Shown here in pieces: positions 10,991 to 24,260 of a stretch of 64,000 nt of DNA. Both the position numbers and the translations under genes were made by a program. Numbering within the stretch: the stretch's first letter is position 1; each line of letters starts with the position of its first letter. Source of the stretch: Plectrocnemia conspersa (lineage: Eukaryota; Arthropoda; Insecta; Trichoptera; Polycentropodidae). The notes beneath the pieces were generated by a model. It was given only the letters and a program-made list of their open reading frames with translations. It was not told the DNA's origin and searched no databases. The DNA is taken from NCBI GenBank assembly GCA_009617715.1, contig VTFK01000267.1, positions 620,001 to 684,000 on the forward strand. Reading direction: 5' to 3'.

Positions 10991-13775
10991 AAAAAGTTTA
11001 AGGATCTACATTATTGCCATTGAAAGTAACACGGTAAGACATGTTATCCCATCATATTTTACTGATCTATCAGAAAATAAAATGTACATAGGTGGACCTG
11101 CTAAAATATTGTCTATTAAATATGGAGAGCAACTATGGAGTTTGAAAATTTGGCAATACGTTTAATTGCAATACATTTATTGATACAAATAATTATCCCA
11201 TATTTTAAAAATATAAACTGTGAATTTATAAATAAATTTATTTAGGTTATCACATATAAAAGTATATGGAAAATATTTTGTATACAGTATTTTCATATGA
11301 ATATCAGCTCTTTTATATCACGTAGGCGCACGAGAAATATTAAAAATAATGAAATTTTCACGCCTTAATTAGAAACTTTGAATATAAAGTGCAAATAGAG
11401 CTTTACTCTTCTAAACTAGTCGGGTTAATTGGATTGTGTCACATATATAAACGTATACGTTATAGAGACGCATATATTTTATTTAATTATAAAGTGCAAA
11501 TTATTATATCGACTCAAATATTATATTAATTAAAAACTATTTTTATTTATATTTTTTTACGTAAAAGATGAAAGTTTCGCAACTGAAATGCTTTGTTTTC
11601 CTGTAGTGCAAGTTTAATCATGCGAACGCTAGAAACTTTCTTCAATGTTTACAGTTAGTTTAAAATTATGTGTTGAATTTAGAAGCGTATAGGATTACAG
11701 AAAATTTTTGAACAAAGTGTCGTAAATATAAAATACGTTGTGTGATATTTTTCTTTACAAAGCTGTGTACATTTTTTTATGGTGAAACACCTGAACGAGT
11801 CATTATTGTTTATTATAGAATACACTCGAGCGACAATGAGTACAAACATACATATATGAATATTATATTACAAAGGAAATTCTCAGAAGGTTGCGAAAAT
11901 TAATATTTATTTTTACAAAAGAGACTCGAGAAAAACGTTTGAGTGTGGGTGAAAATATTTTTAATTTACGTTAAAGCACCAAGTTGAAGTTTATTCTCGA
12001 TAGTATAATGTACAACTATTTACAATGTCAATGGATAAATATTGTAATTCCAAATTTAACTATTCGCACAAAATAAATTGCCAATCACGCGCGCAATTAC
12101 TCAACGACGAAAAGTTTTGATAGTCAGATAGTTAGTTCCTACGCGGATCGAGGATATATATATTTATAGTTGATGTGAAAAGTTTTTCTGCTGGAGCTTT
12201 TTCAGAGCCAAAGTTGATGTATCGTATCTCGTTGAGTGTGAAATCAGAAAAAATCAGAGCATTTCTGACAATGAATATATTTATTTTATTGTTCAGTATT
12301 TATTAACAATAGTTGGTATATGAATCGTTTCAACATAGAGAAAAGCACATGATTGATTGTTTAACAATATTTTTGACAAAATATAACGTTAATTTTTCAT
12401 TAAATATACATTATAGAAAGCGTGTGAAATAAATTATATTTTGTAACGTAGCTTTTTATGATTTTTTTTTTGTATGCTACGTAATTATTTGTCCGTGAAT
12501 GAGTAATTATAGAATAGTATAAATTATTATGTAGTATAAGCAAAATTATATTTTTTGTGAAAAATATAATTTAAAATCACTTTAAATCATATTAGAGCCC
12601 TTACCATGCTAAAAAGTATTTTAAACTTGTTTAGTAAATCTGTAATTTTAGAGTTTAAAAGTTTTTAGGATTGTTTAAGCACTAGAATATTTAAAAATAG
12701 GGCAAAATTTAATATTAATGGGTCAGATATAAAAACATTTATTTAGAGATAAATATACTATTGCGATTTTTAGAAGAGGTATTAACGTATCGCATAAATA
12801 CTAATTACATCAATTAGTATAAAATAAGTAACTAAAATAATTTGTAAGATTGAATATATATTTAATAGAAAATATTAGTATAAAATAAAAAATAAAATAT
12901 TTATAAAAAAATAGAGCGTGGGATATAAAAGCCACTAAACGTTACTTTGAATGAAAACTAATATAATTTTTTAATTATATGCAGCAATACGGTATATATT
13001 TGTAAATATTGTGTTATAATAACATGCTAATATATTTTAATAAAAAAACTTAAGATTGCCTTTGGTTAGTAAAAAAACCCTTATGTGGAAATATGATTAA
13101 GAAAAGTTAATTTGATGCAAACCCAAGTTAAAAAGTGTAATTTTGTAGGCCTGTGTTATATATGTACATACATATATTAAAAGCCTTAAAAACTTTTCTT
13201 TCAGACTCTTAAATACACATACATATGTTATTATATAAATACAATATATGGTCATTTTGTCATATAAAATACTTAAATCCCATAAGACAAAAAGTTTAGA
13301 ATATAAGGAATATGGAAAGATAATAGAAATGTAAAATAAATTTTTTATTTTAACTCAAATTATTTTTAATATATAATCTGCAGTGGTTTCAAACACTTAA
13401 CCAAACAGCCAGTTTGTTGACCTCTTTGTCCAGAATCAGTACAACAGATCGCATCCAATGATAATTAAACTCGACACTCCAGGGAAGACTCTTTTTTAAG
13501 ACCAACTTTTTCGACCACCTGATAGTCAGCTACATTTCAGCTGTAAAGTTTCACACCCTTTCGGCCTTAAAACTTATTTTTTTAAAACTTTTCTTTTGTT
13601 TTAACAATGTTATTAATCTCTTGAATTTTAGTGATATAAAAAAATAATACAATAAAATTAAGCCTTTTTTTGTGATATTGGTTTTCAATGCATTTAGCTT
13701 AAAGTGGCCATAGGTTAGATGTACATTGATAAACATATTAGATTTGTTTATATTTTTAGGCAAAAGATAAGCTAT
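10991..13775. other. AT-rich non-coding DNA, nothing recognised
   Basis: No open frame with coding character, no recognisable repeat boundary and no RNA gene were seen. Probably intronic or intergenic. Confidence 0.5.
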
Positions 13776-14474
13776 TGTGGCAACCACACAAATAGGGTAA
13801 TTGTCTCATTGTTGATGACCGTAACCAAAAACGTTCATTCATTGACAATGAGACAAATATCATGGCACAAGAGGGATTTCTTTTGACCACACAACACGAG
13901 TCGTTAAGAGAATCCCTTTTGTGGCAAAACGGTACGGTTGCAATCAATCACCACGAACCCTTTCCGAAGAATTCGAAAGTCTGGACAAGCAAAAAACTCG
14001 TTTTCGAAAAGGCAACATCCGATTTCTCGAGTTCTACGAAGCGACTGCAGCGATTGGCTAGGAGATCAATGCACAATCGCGATTGGCCAGCAAGCGTGCA
14101 ACCACTAAAGATGAGGAGAGGGCAGACGGTCCACGGCACTTAAGGCAGACGATCGGAGGCACTATACGAGACGGTCCACGGCACTTGAGACAGACGGCCA
14201 GAGACTTGTAGACGGCTGAGGCACCAGACAAGAGACTGCCCAGACAGCAGAGCCAGCGACGCAGACGACCAGAGAGCCAAGATCTACCAGCAGCCATCCG
14301 GAGGAACCAGCTACGCACCCTCACCGACATATTTGAATATCACACCTGACACTCACCGCACGCAGCCACAAGAGCCCAGAGCATCATCTATGTCCATCAC
14401 CACCTGCGCCACGTTCACCTTCATCGCGAGAAACGTCACGCCGTAATCGTCTATTTGTCACATGTAAATATCAC
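13776..14474 (+). mobile_element. Solo-LTR-like repeat, uninterrupted copy
   Basis: Sister of 7049-7622 plus 9245-9332. It begins TGTGGCAACCACAC, carries the same hairpin (TTGTCTCATTGT at 13801-13812, ACAATGAGACAA at 13845-13856), CCAAT-like motifs near 14052 and 14088, and ends AAATATCAC. It holds the empty version of the site (CATCATCTA near 14382) where copy 1 has the foldback element. Relative to copy 1 it has extra internal sequence around 14125-14215, including a repeated GACGGTCCACGGCACTT. The several open frames here overlap on both strands and resemble no protein I recognise. Confidence 0.6.
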
Positions 14475-15707
14475 ATCCATCTAGATTCACACAAGTCTCA
14501 TTAGTCACTATACTATTTTATGTTTTAATTATTAAAGCATTAGACAATCGATACAAACTATACAATTTAAATTTATTATTTGGTGATTTATTGTGTTTTT
14601 AATTTAATTATATTGTTGTATGGATCCTTATATTTTTTTATCCCCATACATTTCCTTATGAGATTTATAGTAATAATTATATATTATCTTTGACACACTA
14701 AATAACTTTAAATTAGCTTATTCAACGCGGAATTTAATTCATGAACCAGCATTTTCAAGTCGCATCTGTTGTTAAGCGATAACGCCACTCACATTTTACG
14801 TTCCATTTTTTATATTAAAAAATACCAAAACGTACTTTTAAGCAATCGCAAAACCAATTACTTTACGAATCTCATTATTCCAACGACAAAGTAATCCCCC
14901 CGTATTATATTCGAATAAGTAGTTTTGTGTGCTCTCCTTTATATTATACAATATATTTGCATAAATGTTTTAAGCAGGTTTTAATTAATTACTGTCGGGG
15001 CGTCGAGACAAAACTTTGCGTCTCTCATCAGTTTTTAGGTAAGAACATAATTAATTAATTCCTTCCTCGACAGCGTGAAATCAAGCATGCATTTCAATTA
15101 ATAAAAGCTAAGTTGACCAGCCACGTATAAAATTCCTACGAAACAAAGCGCGGCTATTCGCGAAACGAGGGAGCGTTTCGATTGTGTTGTCTACGAGATT
15201 AGCATAAAATTCAGTTAGGAGTTTGATGCGAGAGCAGACTATACAAATTATGTAGTAAAAGTTTTCAAGAAGCAATCCCGCAATCATTTTTTTTCATATT
15301 CTTTCCGAACGACCGCAGATTAATTACGAACTTAAGCCCCGGGAGTGAAAAGTTGGAGGCGCTAAAGCATTCTTTAATCGCTGGTGAGCGATCAAGGGTA
15401 GGAATTAAAACGCCTGGTATAATTAAAATACAGTTGTCAGGGTCGATATTATGTCGAGCATAAATTTAGGCTAAATGAACATAATTCGGTTCTATTTATA
15501 ACTGTATTTTTAGATCTTATAATTGGGTATTCATTATCTAGAGGTGAATACTAATTTTAACTCTTTGCTCCAAATAAGACATTTATTTATTTATTTTAAA
15601 TAAATTAAGACAAACGTGATCAAAAGAATATCTCAATGCGTCGAAAAACACAGTACATAGTATTAATACAATATACAAAAAATAAAATATTAATATGTAT
15701 ATATTAA
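14475..15707. other. Non-coding DNA with a less AT-rich patch
   Basis: No gene seen. The stretch 15120-15420 is clearly less AT-rich (for example CGCGGCTATTCGCGAAACG, CCCGGGAGTGAAAAGTTGG) with no good open frame, so it may be a conserved regulatory or untranslated segment. Confidence 0.4.
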
Positions 15708-16877
15708 CCCTTTGCACTCGTATTTTTTTTTTGGTTGGGGTAGTGCCAGCTCGTATTTAATTTCAAGATTTTTTTTAAGTTCAATTTTTGGAAGTAAAAA
15801 TGAAATAAAACATGTTTTGATTAATCTTTTTACAAATTAAAATTAACACAGCGAAAGATTAATAGTTTGTCAGTATTTTAGTTAAAAAAAAAAATTAAAT
15901 ATTAAAAATATATTATAATTTAAATACTTTAATCGGAAAATAACTTTTTTTATTGTACTTTTTTAAATAATTTGTAGATCGTTAATCATGAAACTTAGAA
16001 AAGAATAATTTATTGAAATGTGTTCACGAAGAATTGTACTTACTATTTACAAAAAAATAAATGACATATTATTAGGTATACATAGTATAGGAAGGTAAAT
16101 GTAATGATGTTTTTAGATGATTTTTCGTCCATCGCAATCAAATGCGCGGTAAAACAAATAAATAAATTATTTAAAAAACAGCTGAGTGATGTAGCGGCAG
16201 GGGTTTATAACCATTAAGAAATTTGTAAATAGCTAGATGTCATATGAATTCTGAATAATTAAAATATTGGACTGCTTGTATTTTTTTTGCACCTATCGTT
16301 TATTATCTTGCGCAATGCGCTTATTATCTTGCGCATCGCGCTCGTTCTATAGCGTTTAGCGCTCATAACATCGATCAACAATTTGCGTTCATACAAAAAA
16401 ATAATGGTTACAATATAATTTAATCTAGATTAAAATTACAAAAAGCACAAGTTTTTACTTGTTTTTTTTTTCTTAGTAAAACCTTAGTTTTTAGTTTTTT
16501 TAATTGTTGTTTTTTCTTGGTGAATAGTTAATATATTCCCATTAACAAGTTTTAGACTTTTTATAAAATCAAATTAAAACTATTATAAAAGATAAAAAAT
16601 CTACTGTTAGTTAAATAAAACATATAATAACATAATAAAGTTTTAAAACATAGATAATACGAAAAATTGTTATGCACCTTACAATAAATAAAACACAAAC
16701 AATATGCACATCAGCACATATGTTTTAAGCAAAAGGATACATTTTGACGATTTAACCAATGATTTTTAAAAGCAAAATTTAACACTTTTGACGCTAAGTT
16801 GCCGATAATGAGATTCCGAATAAAGTAAAGCGAAGGTCCATATATAAAGGAGAATGTAGATTAATAAATATGGTTTT

Positions 16878-17204
16878 AGGACACTAACCGCCTGGAAATA
16901 TACTTCTTGGACAATAACCCCCCGTCAAAACCCCCCTGGACATTGACCCCCTGTGCAAATAACCCCCTGACAATTAACCCACCATGCAAATAACCCCCCT
17001 GACAATTAACCCCCGCCACGTATAAAGATAAGTATTTTATATAAGTTAGTATTTATAATAAATGGTCATTATTTTAATAAAATAATGTTTAATACGAATA
17101 ATCAGTATCAATACTAATTATTTGCACAGGGGATTATTTGTACGGGGGGGTTAATGTCCAGGGGAGTTTTGATGGGGGATATATGTCCAGGGGGTATTTG
17201 TCCT
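16878..17204. mobile_element. 326 bp foldback MITE with C-rich tandem termini
   Basis: The termini AGGACACTAACCGCCTGGA and, inverted, AGGACAAATACCCCCTGGA enclose runs of ~16-20 bp units such as ACCCCCCTGGACATT and TGCAAATAACCCCCTGAC on the left, with their reverse complements (17125-17200) on the right. The ~110 bp centre is plain AT-rich DNA. It has no coding capacity and could form a long hairpin. Confidence 0.75.
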
Positions 17205-17295
17205 GCGTTTACGTGCACTTAGGATAGGAATATTTAAAATACGAAAAAAAAGGCCAAATTAAATTAGATATTTTTTTAATATATTCACTGTCTAT

Positions 17296-17375
17296 GGCAG
17301 AGGTCAGAAAATTACGGTCAAATCCAGCCCTCTGCTTATTTTAATCCGGCCTGCAATTAATTGTTAAATTTTACA
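17296..17375 (+). mobile_element. hAT-like element end
   Basis: CAGAGGTCAGAAAATTACGG, followed by AGCCCTCTGC and CCGGCCTGCAATTAATTG, resembles the CAGRGGT-start and GGCCYGC-type termini of hAT transposons. No partner end was identified. Confidence 0.3.
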
Positions 17376-18319
17376 TTTAAAAAAATCAATGTATGTGAGC
17401 GGCCAACCGTCGAGTTAAGGAGCTAGCTAGGTATCACCTTATAAGGTGCTCCTATTGCTTTGGATTTCACTGTGACGTTATGCAGTTTAAATTTGACAGC
17501 ATCTTCAGTGCCCACGTAATGCCTTTGCAATAGATTTGTTCGTCTACCAGTTTTTCGGCGAGAACAGTTGCTAAAAGATAAGCACATTGTGTGTAACATC
17601 AATAGACAACTAAATAGCAGTTTTTTTAACTCAATTCGGTGGATTTAAATTATTTTCGACTCTTAACACCATTGCTGAATTTAGGCTTTCGTATGGCTCT
17701 CTAAGTCAAAATATTACATGTAGCCTTTGGCAAATAGTCAATATTTTGTATAAGTAAAGGGTTATGTATAAATAGTACCTAGCAGTATTTATCCATTTTT
17801 AAAGGCTTCTGCAAACAGTAAGTTACTGGTTTGCACAAAATTATTTATTCAAGCATTAAATGCTATGTTTAAGTGACTGAAAAATTAGTTTTGGTGAATA
17901 GTTTGCATGGAACAACTACAAATGAAAATAATATTAATAAAGTTGAATAACGTTAACAAAGTACATTTTAAAGTGAATTTTGAATAAAATGTGTAACATC
18001 TGATATTAAATAGATTTGAGAATTAGCCTTTGCTGCAGATATCATGAGATTTCTTAACAGATTGAACTTAGAGCTAAAAAGAAAAACAGTGCTTATATTT
18101 AAAATTTACACCACATTTGAATATTTGAGAGAAATGATAAAGCTCATTTTAATTTTGCTTCCTGGCCAGCTGAGCTTAAAATATTTACAATCTGGTCCTG
18201 GTCTGGTCTATGGTATTAGACGAGTAAAATAACCTTGTCTATATTCTTCAGTCATATGTTTTACAGAGAGACTTTCAAAGTGCGTCATGGCGATTTTACA
18301 ACTTTATATTTAGATTGTC

Positions 18320-18395
18320 TTGTATAACCGAAATGTCGCAGTCCTTAAAACGTTGAATTGATATCCAAGAGGCTATCGGTTCAAGTCCCCGCAGC
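18320..18395 (+). repeat. tRNA-derived SINE fragment
   Basis: A pol III B-box-like GGTTCAAGTCC at 18378-18388 follows CGCAGTCCTTAAAACGTTGA, similar to the 5' part of insect tRNA-derived SINEs. No cloverleaf can be folded, so it is not a tRNA gene. Confidence 0.45.
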
Positions 18396-20168
18396 AAACT
18401 AAACATTTTAATAATAGGAATGCGCTATTATTAAAATTAGGCCCTAGCTGCTAAGCGACATTTATTGATTGTAAGCTTTAATTATAGTTAACAATATATA
18501 ATAGATATCACTAATTTACAAACTGTGTTTTAAATCTTATCCAAATAAATGTGTAAGTGTTGATTATGTTGTGCATAAACGGCTTTTAACAATAGTTTTT
18601 CAATGACGCATATTTGAGTCATCCACCTGTAGAGTGTTAAATATAGATAAATTTATATAAGTACAATACAATCCTAAAACTCACTGAAAAAATAAGTCTT
18701 ACAAGACTTTTAACGCTTTCACCGCGGATGACTTCTATGGGTGTCATCAATAAAATCGCTAGTACTCATTAGACATTTAAAGGTGCCGTACACATTTGAG
18801 CCTAATAACATGGCTTTTTAGTATAATTTAAGGTTGTAAATCACTAGAATTATTGGAACCATTATATTTTTTAAAATATGGCATGAATAGGTGCCCCCAC
18901 ATATTAACAAATTTCGAAATGGCGCTCAAAAATATCAGCTGTGGTGATAATCTAAATGCAATCGGGGCCAGGCCCCACCCAATTTTTTTGTACATAAAAA
19001 ATATTAGGTGGGACCGGTAAAGTTTTATTATATTTTATGAAAATGATCAAATTTTCTATTTAGACAAATATTCTACAAGTTTTTTGTATGTATTTGCCCA
19101 ATTGAGGCAGAAATGATAAATATTACATTGTTTTTTTGTGGGGATCTGTTTTGGATTGGCAGGCGTTCTTACACCTAGAGCGAATCAGCGTAGCTTGGCC
19201 TCGTGGATTTATTTTTGAATTTCTAAGTTTTGAATTGATTAAAACAGTTTTTAATAATATAAATAAATTGATCATAAAAAAATATTACTTTAAAAGATTA
19301 TCCTAAAACTTGAAACTTTAAATACTTGTACAAGATTTAAAATTGGTAGAAATAGTCTTAGCATTAACGCATACTATTACTGTCACAGTAATAATATCAC
19401 GGTTAATATCAAATTCATCGTCACGTCCTTAAAAATCCATTATTATATCGTCATTCGTAATTATATGTATAATTTTTAAAATAAAATCAATATATGTATT
19501 TATAAATAATTAAAACACAGATTACTAATTCTGTTTTACATAATTTAGTAATTTACTAGCTCGAAAATAAATTAAATGTGTCGAGACCAATATTATCATT
19601 TGAGTTGAGTACCCAGGTCGATAGTTGTCAATCGCTCATTTTATTAGTGCGAGCAAGTAAGCGAGCTCTGCTATCATAACGGCATCTCGCTCTTTTTTCC
19701 GTCTTAAAATTTTTATTTTTATTTCATAACAGACACACAATATAAAGTAATAATTATGCACAATTAGAGCATATGATCCCGTTTCATCTCATATCATAAA
19801 AATATAGATGCCCTTAGAAGGAAAAAATCAGTTTTAAAGCAATAATTGACAACCTAAATCTGTCAAGTCTAGCGCGATGCCGTCCTAACAGCGCGCGCTT
19901 TGACCATGTTCCGATGAAAAATTTTACAATAAACTTACACTTGTAAATTTAAAATTATTGAGTTATTTGCATAAGTTAAAAATTCAATATTACTGAAATG
20001 TGTTTAACAGAAGTCTTTTTACTATTATTACATTTAAATTTTCAAAATTTGCTTGAACACAAAGCCAATAAATGCATTCAAAGTTTTGTCGACATATTGT
20101 CGACGTTCGAGTACAACGCTTGAAATACGATGTCGACACATAGTCGACTTACGAGCGCAAAGGGTTAA

Positions 20169-22850
20169 TATAATAATATACCAGACCAGCTTGTCGTAGT
20201 TGACATTACACAGACCAACGTACAATGCCAGCGTATTAAGGAGCCGGATGACGACCGCCATAGGCGAGTTGGCTAGTGCGGACGTTCTGGCTCTTACTGG
20301 CATCAAAAGAAGATGACTTACTATGTTTTGGCGAAATTTGTATTTTAGACTTGACTTAATATAAGTTCTAAAATTGTAATAAGTTTTAGAACAAGATGGG
20401 TTTGGTTAATTCGTGTAGGTTAGGTTTGGGTTTGAACAGCAAATTTACATGAGTTTCAGAAATATTTTAGAACAGCATATAATTTTACTAGCGCGTATCA
20501 GTTAAATTATATTTTCGCTAGTATAAATATATATATATCTACTGGTGAAAATGTATTTGGGCTTCATTAGTGAAAATGTAACTTCACTGAAAAATAAAAC
20601 TATTTATACATCGCATGTAAATAAATAATTAAAAAATATGTAAATGTATATATTATTACGTATAGAAAAGTTTAAATCATATAATTTCACTAGCACCTGC
20701 CAGATCAATTATATTTTTACTGGTGAAAATGTGTTCCGATATGATTTCGCTGAAATGACATATTTAAAAAAATAGATTCGAGATTATTTTTTTAGATTGT
20801 TTTTGAGAGATTATTTGAGAATTTTGGTTTGGAATTAGGGACGTCATTTCTGTTTTTTCAAGGGAGAGGGACGCAAAAGTTAGCCAATCAGTGATAATTT
20901 AAAAAAAAAATATTTTGCTTTTAAAAAAATTCATAGTGTATAATTAAAATAAAATTATTTTGCTAGCCAAATTCAAGGGACGTCAAGTGTCTTCTTCTAA
21001 ATGACGTTCCTGATTTTGGATCCTATTATAAATTTGCTGCAGCTGCTGTACATTTTACACAACAAAATTTAAAAAAACTTTATCCTTCTATTGATTAGAA
21101 AGCATTTTATTCTACATTGAAAGAAAAATAATTCAATATCTTCAGGCCAATATCTTTACTAAAAATATTAGTAGAGATGGAATTTGGGAACATGTCAACT
21201 ATTGTATAAATTTATATATATATAAATTTATATATAAATTTTACTTATAATCTAAATTTATGAATATATTCGTATATTGCATCGTTTACTATTCGATATT
21301 CGAATAATTGAAAAACGGATATTAAGAGATATTAAGAGACTTTCTTTGAAACTCTAACAACCACAGAATTCATCAACGATACACGCAAAATGATTGTACA
21401 CAGTAGAATCAGTGGCATCAATAAAAATCATGGAGTACCAGCAATTTATAGCACTAATAATAAATCTGGAGGCTAAGAAGAGTTACTGTAATTTATCATA
21501 ACTATGTTTATGTCAGTAAAGTCTTAAAAAAAACAAAAACTATTTTTATATGTCCTTTTACACATATTTTTTTTAAACATACATTTGTACTTCAAACATA
21601 GCGAATGGTATTAGCAAAAGAGTGGTCTATTTTTATCTCCATATATTATTCGTCACGAAAACATCCAGAACAAACTAAATTTACATAAAATATTCTATTA
21701 TCGACCGATTTTAAAAGCAAATTTAAGATTTAATGCTGATTTAATTTAAGATTCTCTCAGCGAGATTAATTATCTATCTAAAATCTAGAAACTTTTAAGA
21801 GCATTAAAAAGTTCAATGAAGGAAAATTAAGATATTTTAATTATGATATGAAGAGTGAGGTATACCTTTTCATAAATTATTATTAGTGATCAAAATATAA
21901 GTGCTTAACTATACTTATACTTTGGTATGTATAAATAACATATATTAATACAAATGTAAATATATTGTATAAAAGACTACTAGCACACACAAGTCTCAAC
22001 TAATATGTCAAATTTAGAATAGGAAACTTTTGGAATACACATGAATTCAAACATGCTAAAAAAGTTGCAAAAAAGATTAGGCGAAAGCTGTGAAAAGAAA
22101 AAGTTTCAATTGAATCTCTTGTGCGTGGTTTTCCCTTTTTTTCCGTTTGAACCCCTTGACAATCCACTCATAAATACATTTCACAGTAAAACAGATTCGT
22201 TATTTGATACATATCTACATGTTCTAGCGAATATTATAAATTTCAGCTAAATATACGCATTAAAATGTACAATATTGAAAGCTCAATATAATTTTAACTT
22301 ATTTCACTCGATCAGCTTAACAATTTGTGCGCATATCATAAATTATAACATAATACGAGCATCGGATTTATGATTAGATTTAATAATAGGCCAATCTGAA
22401 AAATTGTAAAGGCTTTTGTTGCCCTCCTCGAGATTCTTCCATCAACAAAGAACAGATATTTTGAATTCTACCCAGTAACTTGGAAACGGCACGTCCCTTT
22501 TCAGATTACACGTGGAACATTATACATATAATATATACGGCACAATATCGAAACAACCTTTCAACAATGTATACACAATAAGCCTGAAATATAAAATATA
22601 CATGAAAAAATATTTTTAAATTAATTGGGTAAACACGTGGGTGAGGAACATATACTTTATATAAAATATAACTTCATTGACAGTAAGTAATTTAAAGGTT
22701 CAACCTATATTTATTAAACATTCCATAACTAATTAATTAAATTTATATAAAATAGTGTGTGCGCTGCTGTGGCTAATCAAATTATACTTGACCCTTTTTA
22801 GCTTACTCAATAAGTCGCATACACTGTAATTATGTTAATTTGACTGCCAT
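20169..22850. other. Non-coding DNA with short local repeats
   Basis: No gene seen. Diverged local duplications occur at about 20475-20600 and 20685-20760 (ACTAGC, then ATTATATTTT, then CTGGTGAAAATGT in each). A possible 180 bp MITE lies at 20838-21012, with ends GGGACGTCATTT and AAATGACGTTCC. The frame at 22041-22250 resembles nothing I recognise. Confidence 0.4.
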
Positions 22851-22854
22851 TCTA

Positions 22855-22990
22855 TGCAGGTGTGGTTGCTTTCCATTATTTGATATTGTTGATCTAATCA
22901 ATTAACTGTGCGAATAACCACACCTCTGTTCGTCCGGTTTTACATCAATTATGCAAGTAACGTCACAAGACTCGACTGTGTTGCTCTTTA
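22855..22990. promoter_or_regulatory. Candidate enhancer with paired Runt-type sites
   Basis: A perfect 10 bp inverted repeat, AGGTGTGGTT at 22858-22867 and AACCACACCT at 22916-22925, brackets a 48 bp centre containing a homeodomain-like AATCAATTAAC. TGTGGT and its complement are the core of Runt/Lozenge sites. The neighbourhood is less AT-rich than average. No gene start is adjacent; this is an inference from motifs only. Confidence 0.3.
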
Positions 22991-23220
22991 TGTAACGCTG
23001 GGGATGGTATTTGAAACAAAGTTATTGCTTTTAGAAAAGTAAACTGTATTGCCTTTTGTATTTAAAATATGTAAAATTTAAGAGAGTTTTATCTTGGATC
23101 TAATGTTAAGCAATGCTTAATAAAGATAGGGTAATAAAATACATATTAAAAAAAAAAATTAGCAGTATTAACAAAGAACATTATATTTTATAAATAGCTT
23201 ATAAAACCAATAAACGACGA

Positions 23221-23290
23221 TGTATGTATGTAAATTTTATTCGTGCGAAAAAGGTTCTAGGTTCAATCCCCAGTGGGATAAATCTATACT
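23221..23290 (+). repeat. tRNA-derived SINE fragment
   Basis: A B-box-like GGTTCAATCCC at 23260-23270 is followed by CAGTGGGATAAATC. It is similar in layout to the fragments near 18378, 53136 and 54188. It is not a full tRNA. Confidence 0.4.
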
Positions 23291-23639
23291 ATTCTTTTAG
23301 TTCAATGTGACATTATAGATAATAATAATTTATGTACATTTTCAATTTAAACCCATCTACCTGACGTAAATCTAAGCTTAAACTAATTCAATTTTAAGGG
23401 AAGCATTATGCTTATAGAGTTTATAATAAAAATATATTAAATTATGTTTAATAAAATTGTGCAATTTTCTATTAAGAAGTAATCGTTTTTTTATAATGTC
23501 CTGTTTTAGATTTTCTTTTATTTTCATAAAAAATATTATATTAAAAGATAAATATAATATTTATAGATTTAAATATAAACTATCGAAAATGTTTTTTAAT
23601 GATTTTGTTTAAATTATTAACGGATTAATTCAACACGTC

Positions 23640-24260
23640 ACTTAGCTTTTTGGATGTGAAGGTTTGGGAATCGCGCCTTTCTTACTCTCAACTCGTTTGA
23701 TGACGTTTTGACCATTGATGTTGGGTCGTCTTGTGGGGCGTAATCTTGACCTTTTCAGCTGCGTCGTCTTTGATTCGATCTTGTGTTTTGATATTTTTTC
23801 GTTTGGTTGTTGCTAAGGAACAAGTGAATTTAAATTTGTATGAATTTAATTCAGCTTGGATAAAAACCGGTAACCAAGTATCGGAAATTGCTCTCGCATC
23901 GTCTCTTTTATTCAGTGCTATTTTTTTAAATTTCGATTGAAATTCCTTATCTACAATTTTTTACAATTGGGTTTTTAATTTTGCCTAAAGTTTTGTTTGT
24001 ATCAAAATTGATATGATGATTGTGGTTTGCTAAAGTTGATTTTTTATCAAAGCATTTTATCGCGCTTCTATGTTCAATTTTTCTTTGTGAAATCCTATGG
24101 TTTGCCTGACCATTATCATTTTTTCACAATTGTCACGAAAAATTGATTTATATTCAATTTTGTCTTTTCCATTTAGTAGAATGGTTCCTATTTTATTATT
24201 AAATTTAAAATTAGTTCTAAAAGTACTCTTCCTAAATTTTCTAAGTACTTTCCAAAGAAG
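23640..24260 (-). pseudogene. Decayed coding-like region, family unknown
   Basis: On the minus strand, several frame-shifted segments read like protein: KVLRKFRKSTFRTNFKFNNK (near 24250), TILLNGKDKIEYK (near 24175), then KRKNIKTQDRIKDDAAEKVK (near 23760). Their composition is more protein-like than the AT-rich background, and the order would fit ORF1 of a non-LTR retrotransposon, but no diagnostic motif such as a CCHC knuckle is visible. It is broken by stops and has no intact product. Confidence 0.25.

Larger units (their letters stand above)
15708..20164. mobile_element. TTAA-flanked piggyBac-type element, non-autonomous
   Basis: The ends read TTAA-CCCTTTGCACTCGTA (from 15704) and TACGAGCGCAAAGGG-TTAA (to 20168). 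That gives inverted termini of about 15 bp with one mismatch and a TTAA duplication, the signature of piggyBac-superfamily elements. The subterminal right end has repeated GTCGAC motifs (for example TTGTCGACATATTGTCGACG). The 4.46 kb inside shows no transposase frame. It holds a small C-rich foldback MITE, a hAT-like end and a SINE fragment, so it is either old and riddled with insertions or a large non-autonomous derivative. The two ends could in principle belong to separate insertions of one family. Confidence 0.6.

Noticed and set aside
18378..18388. Possible tRNA genes at the four B-box motifs
   Set aside because: No acceptor stem, anticodon arm or intact A box could be assembled at any of them.
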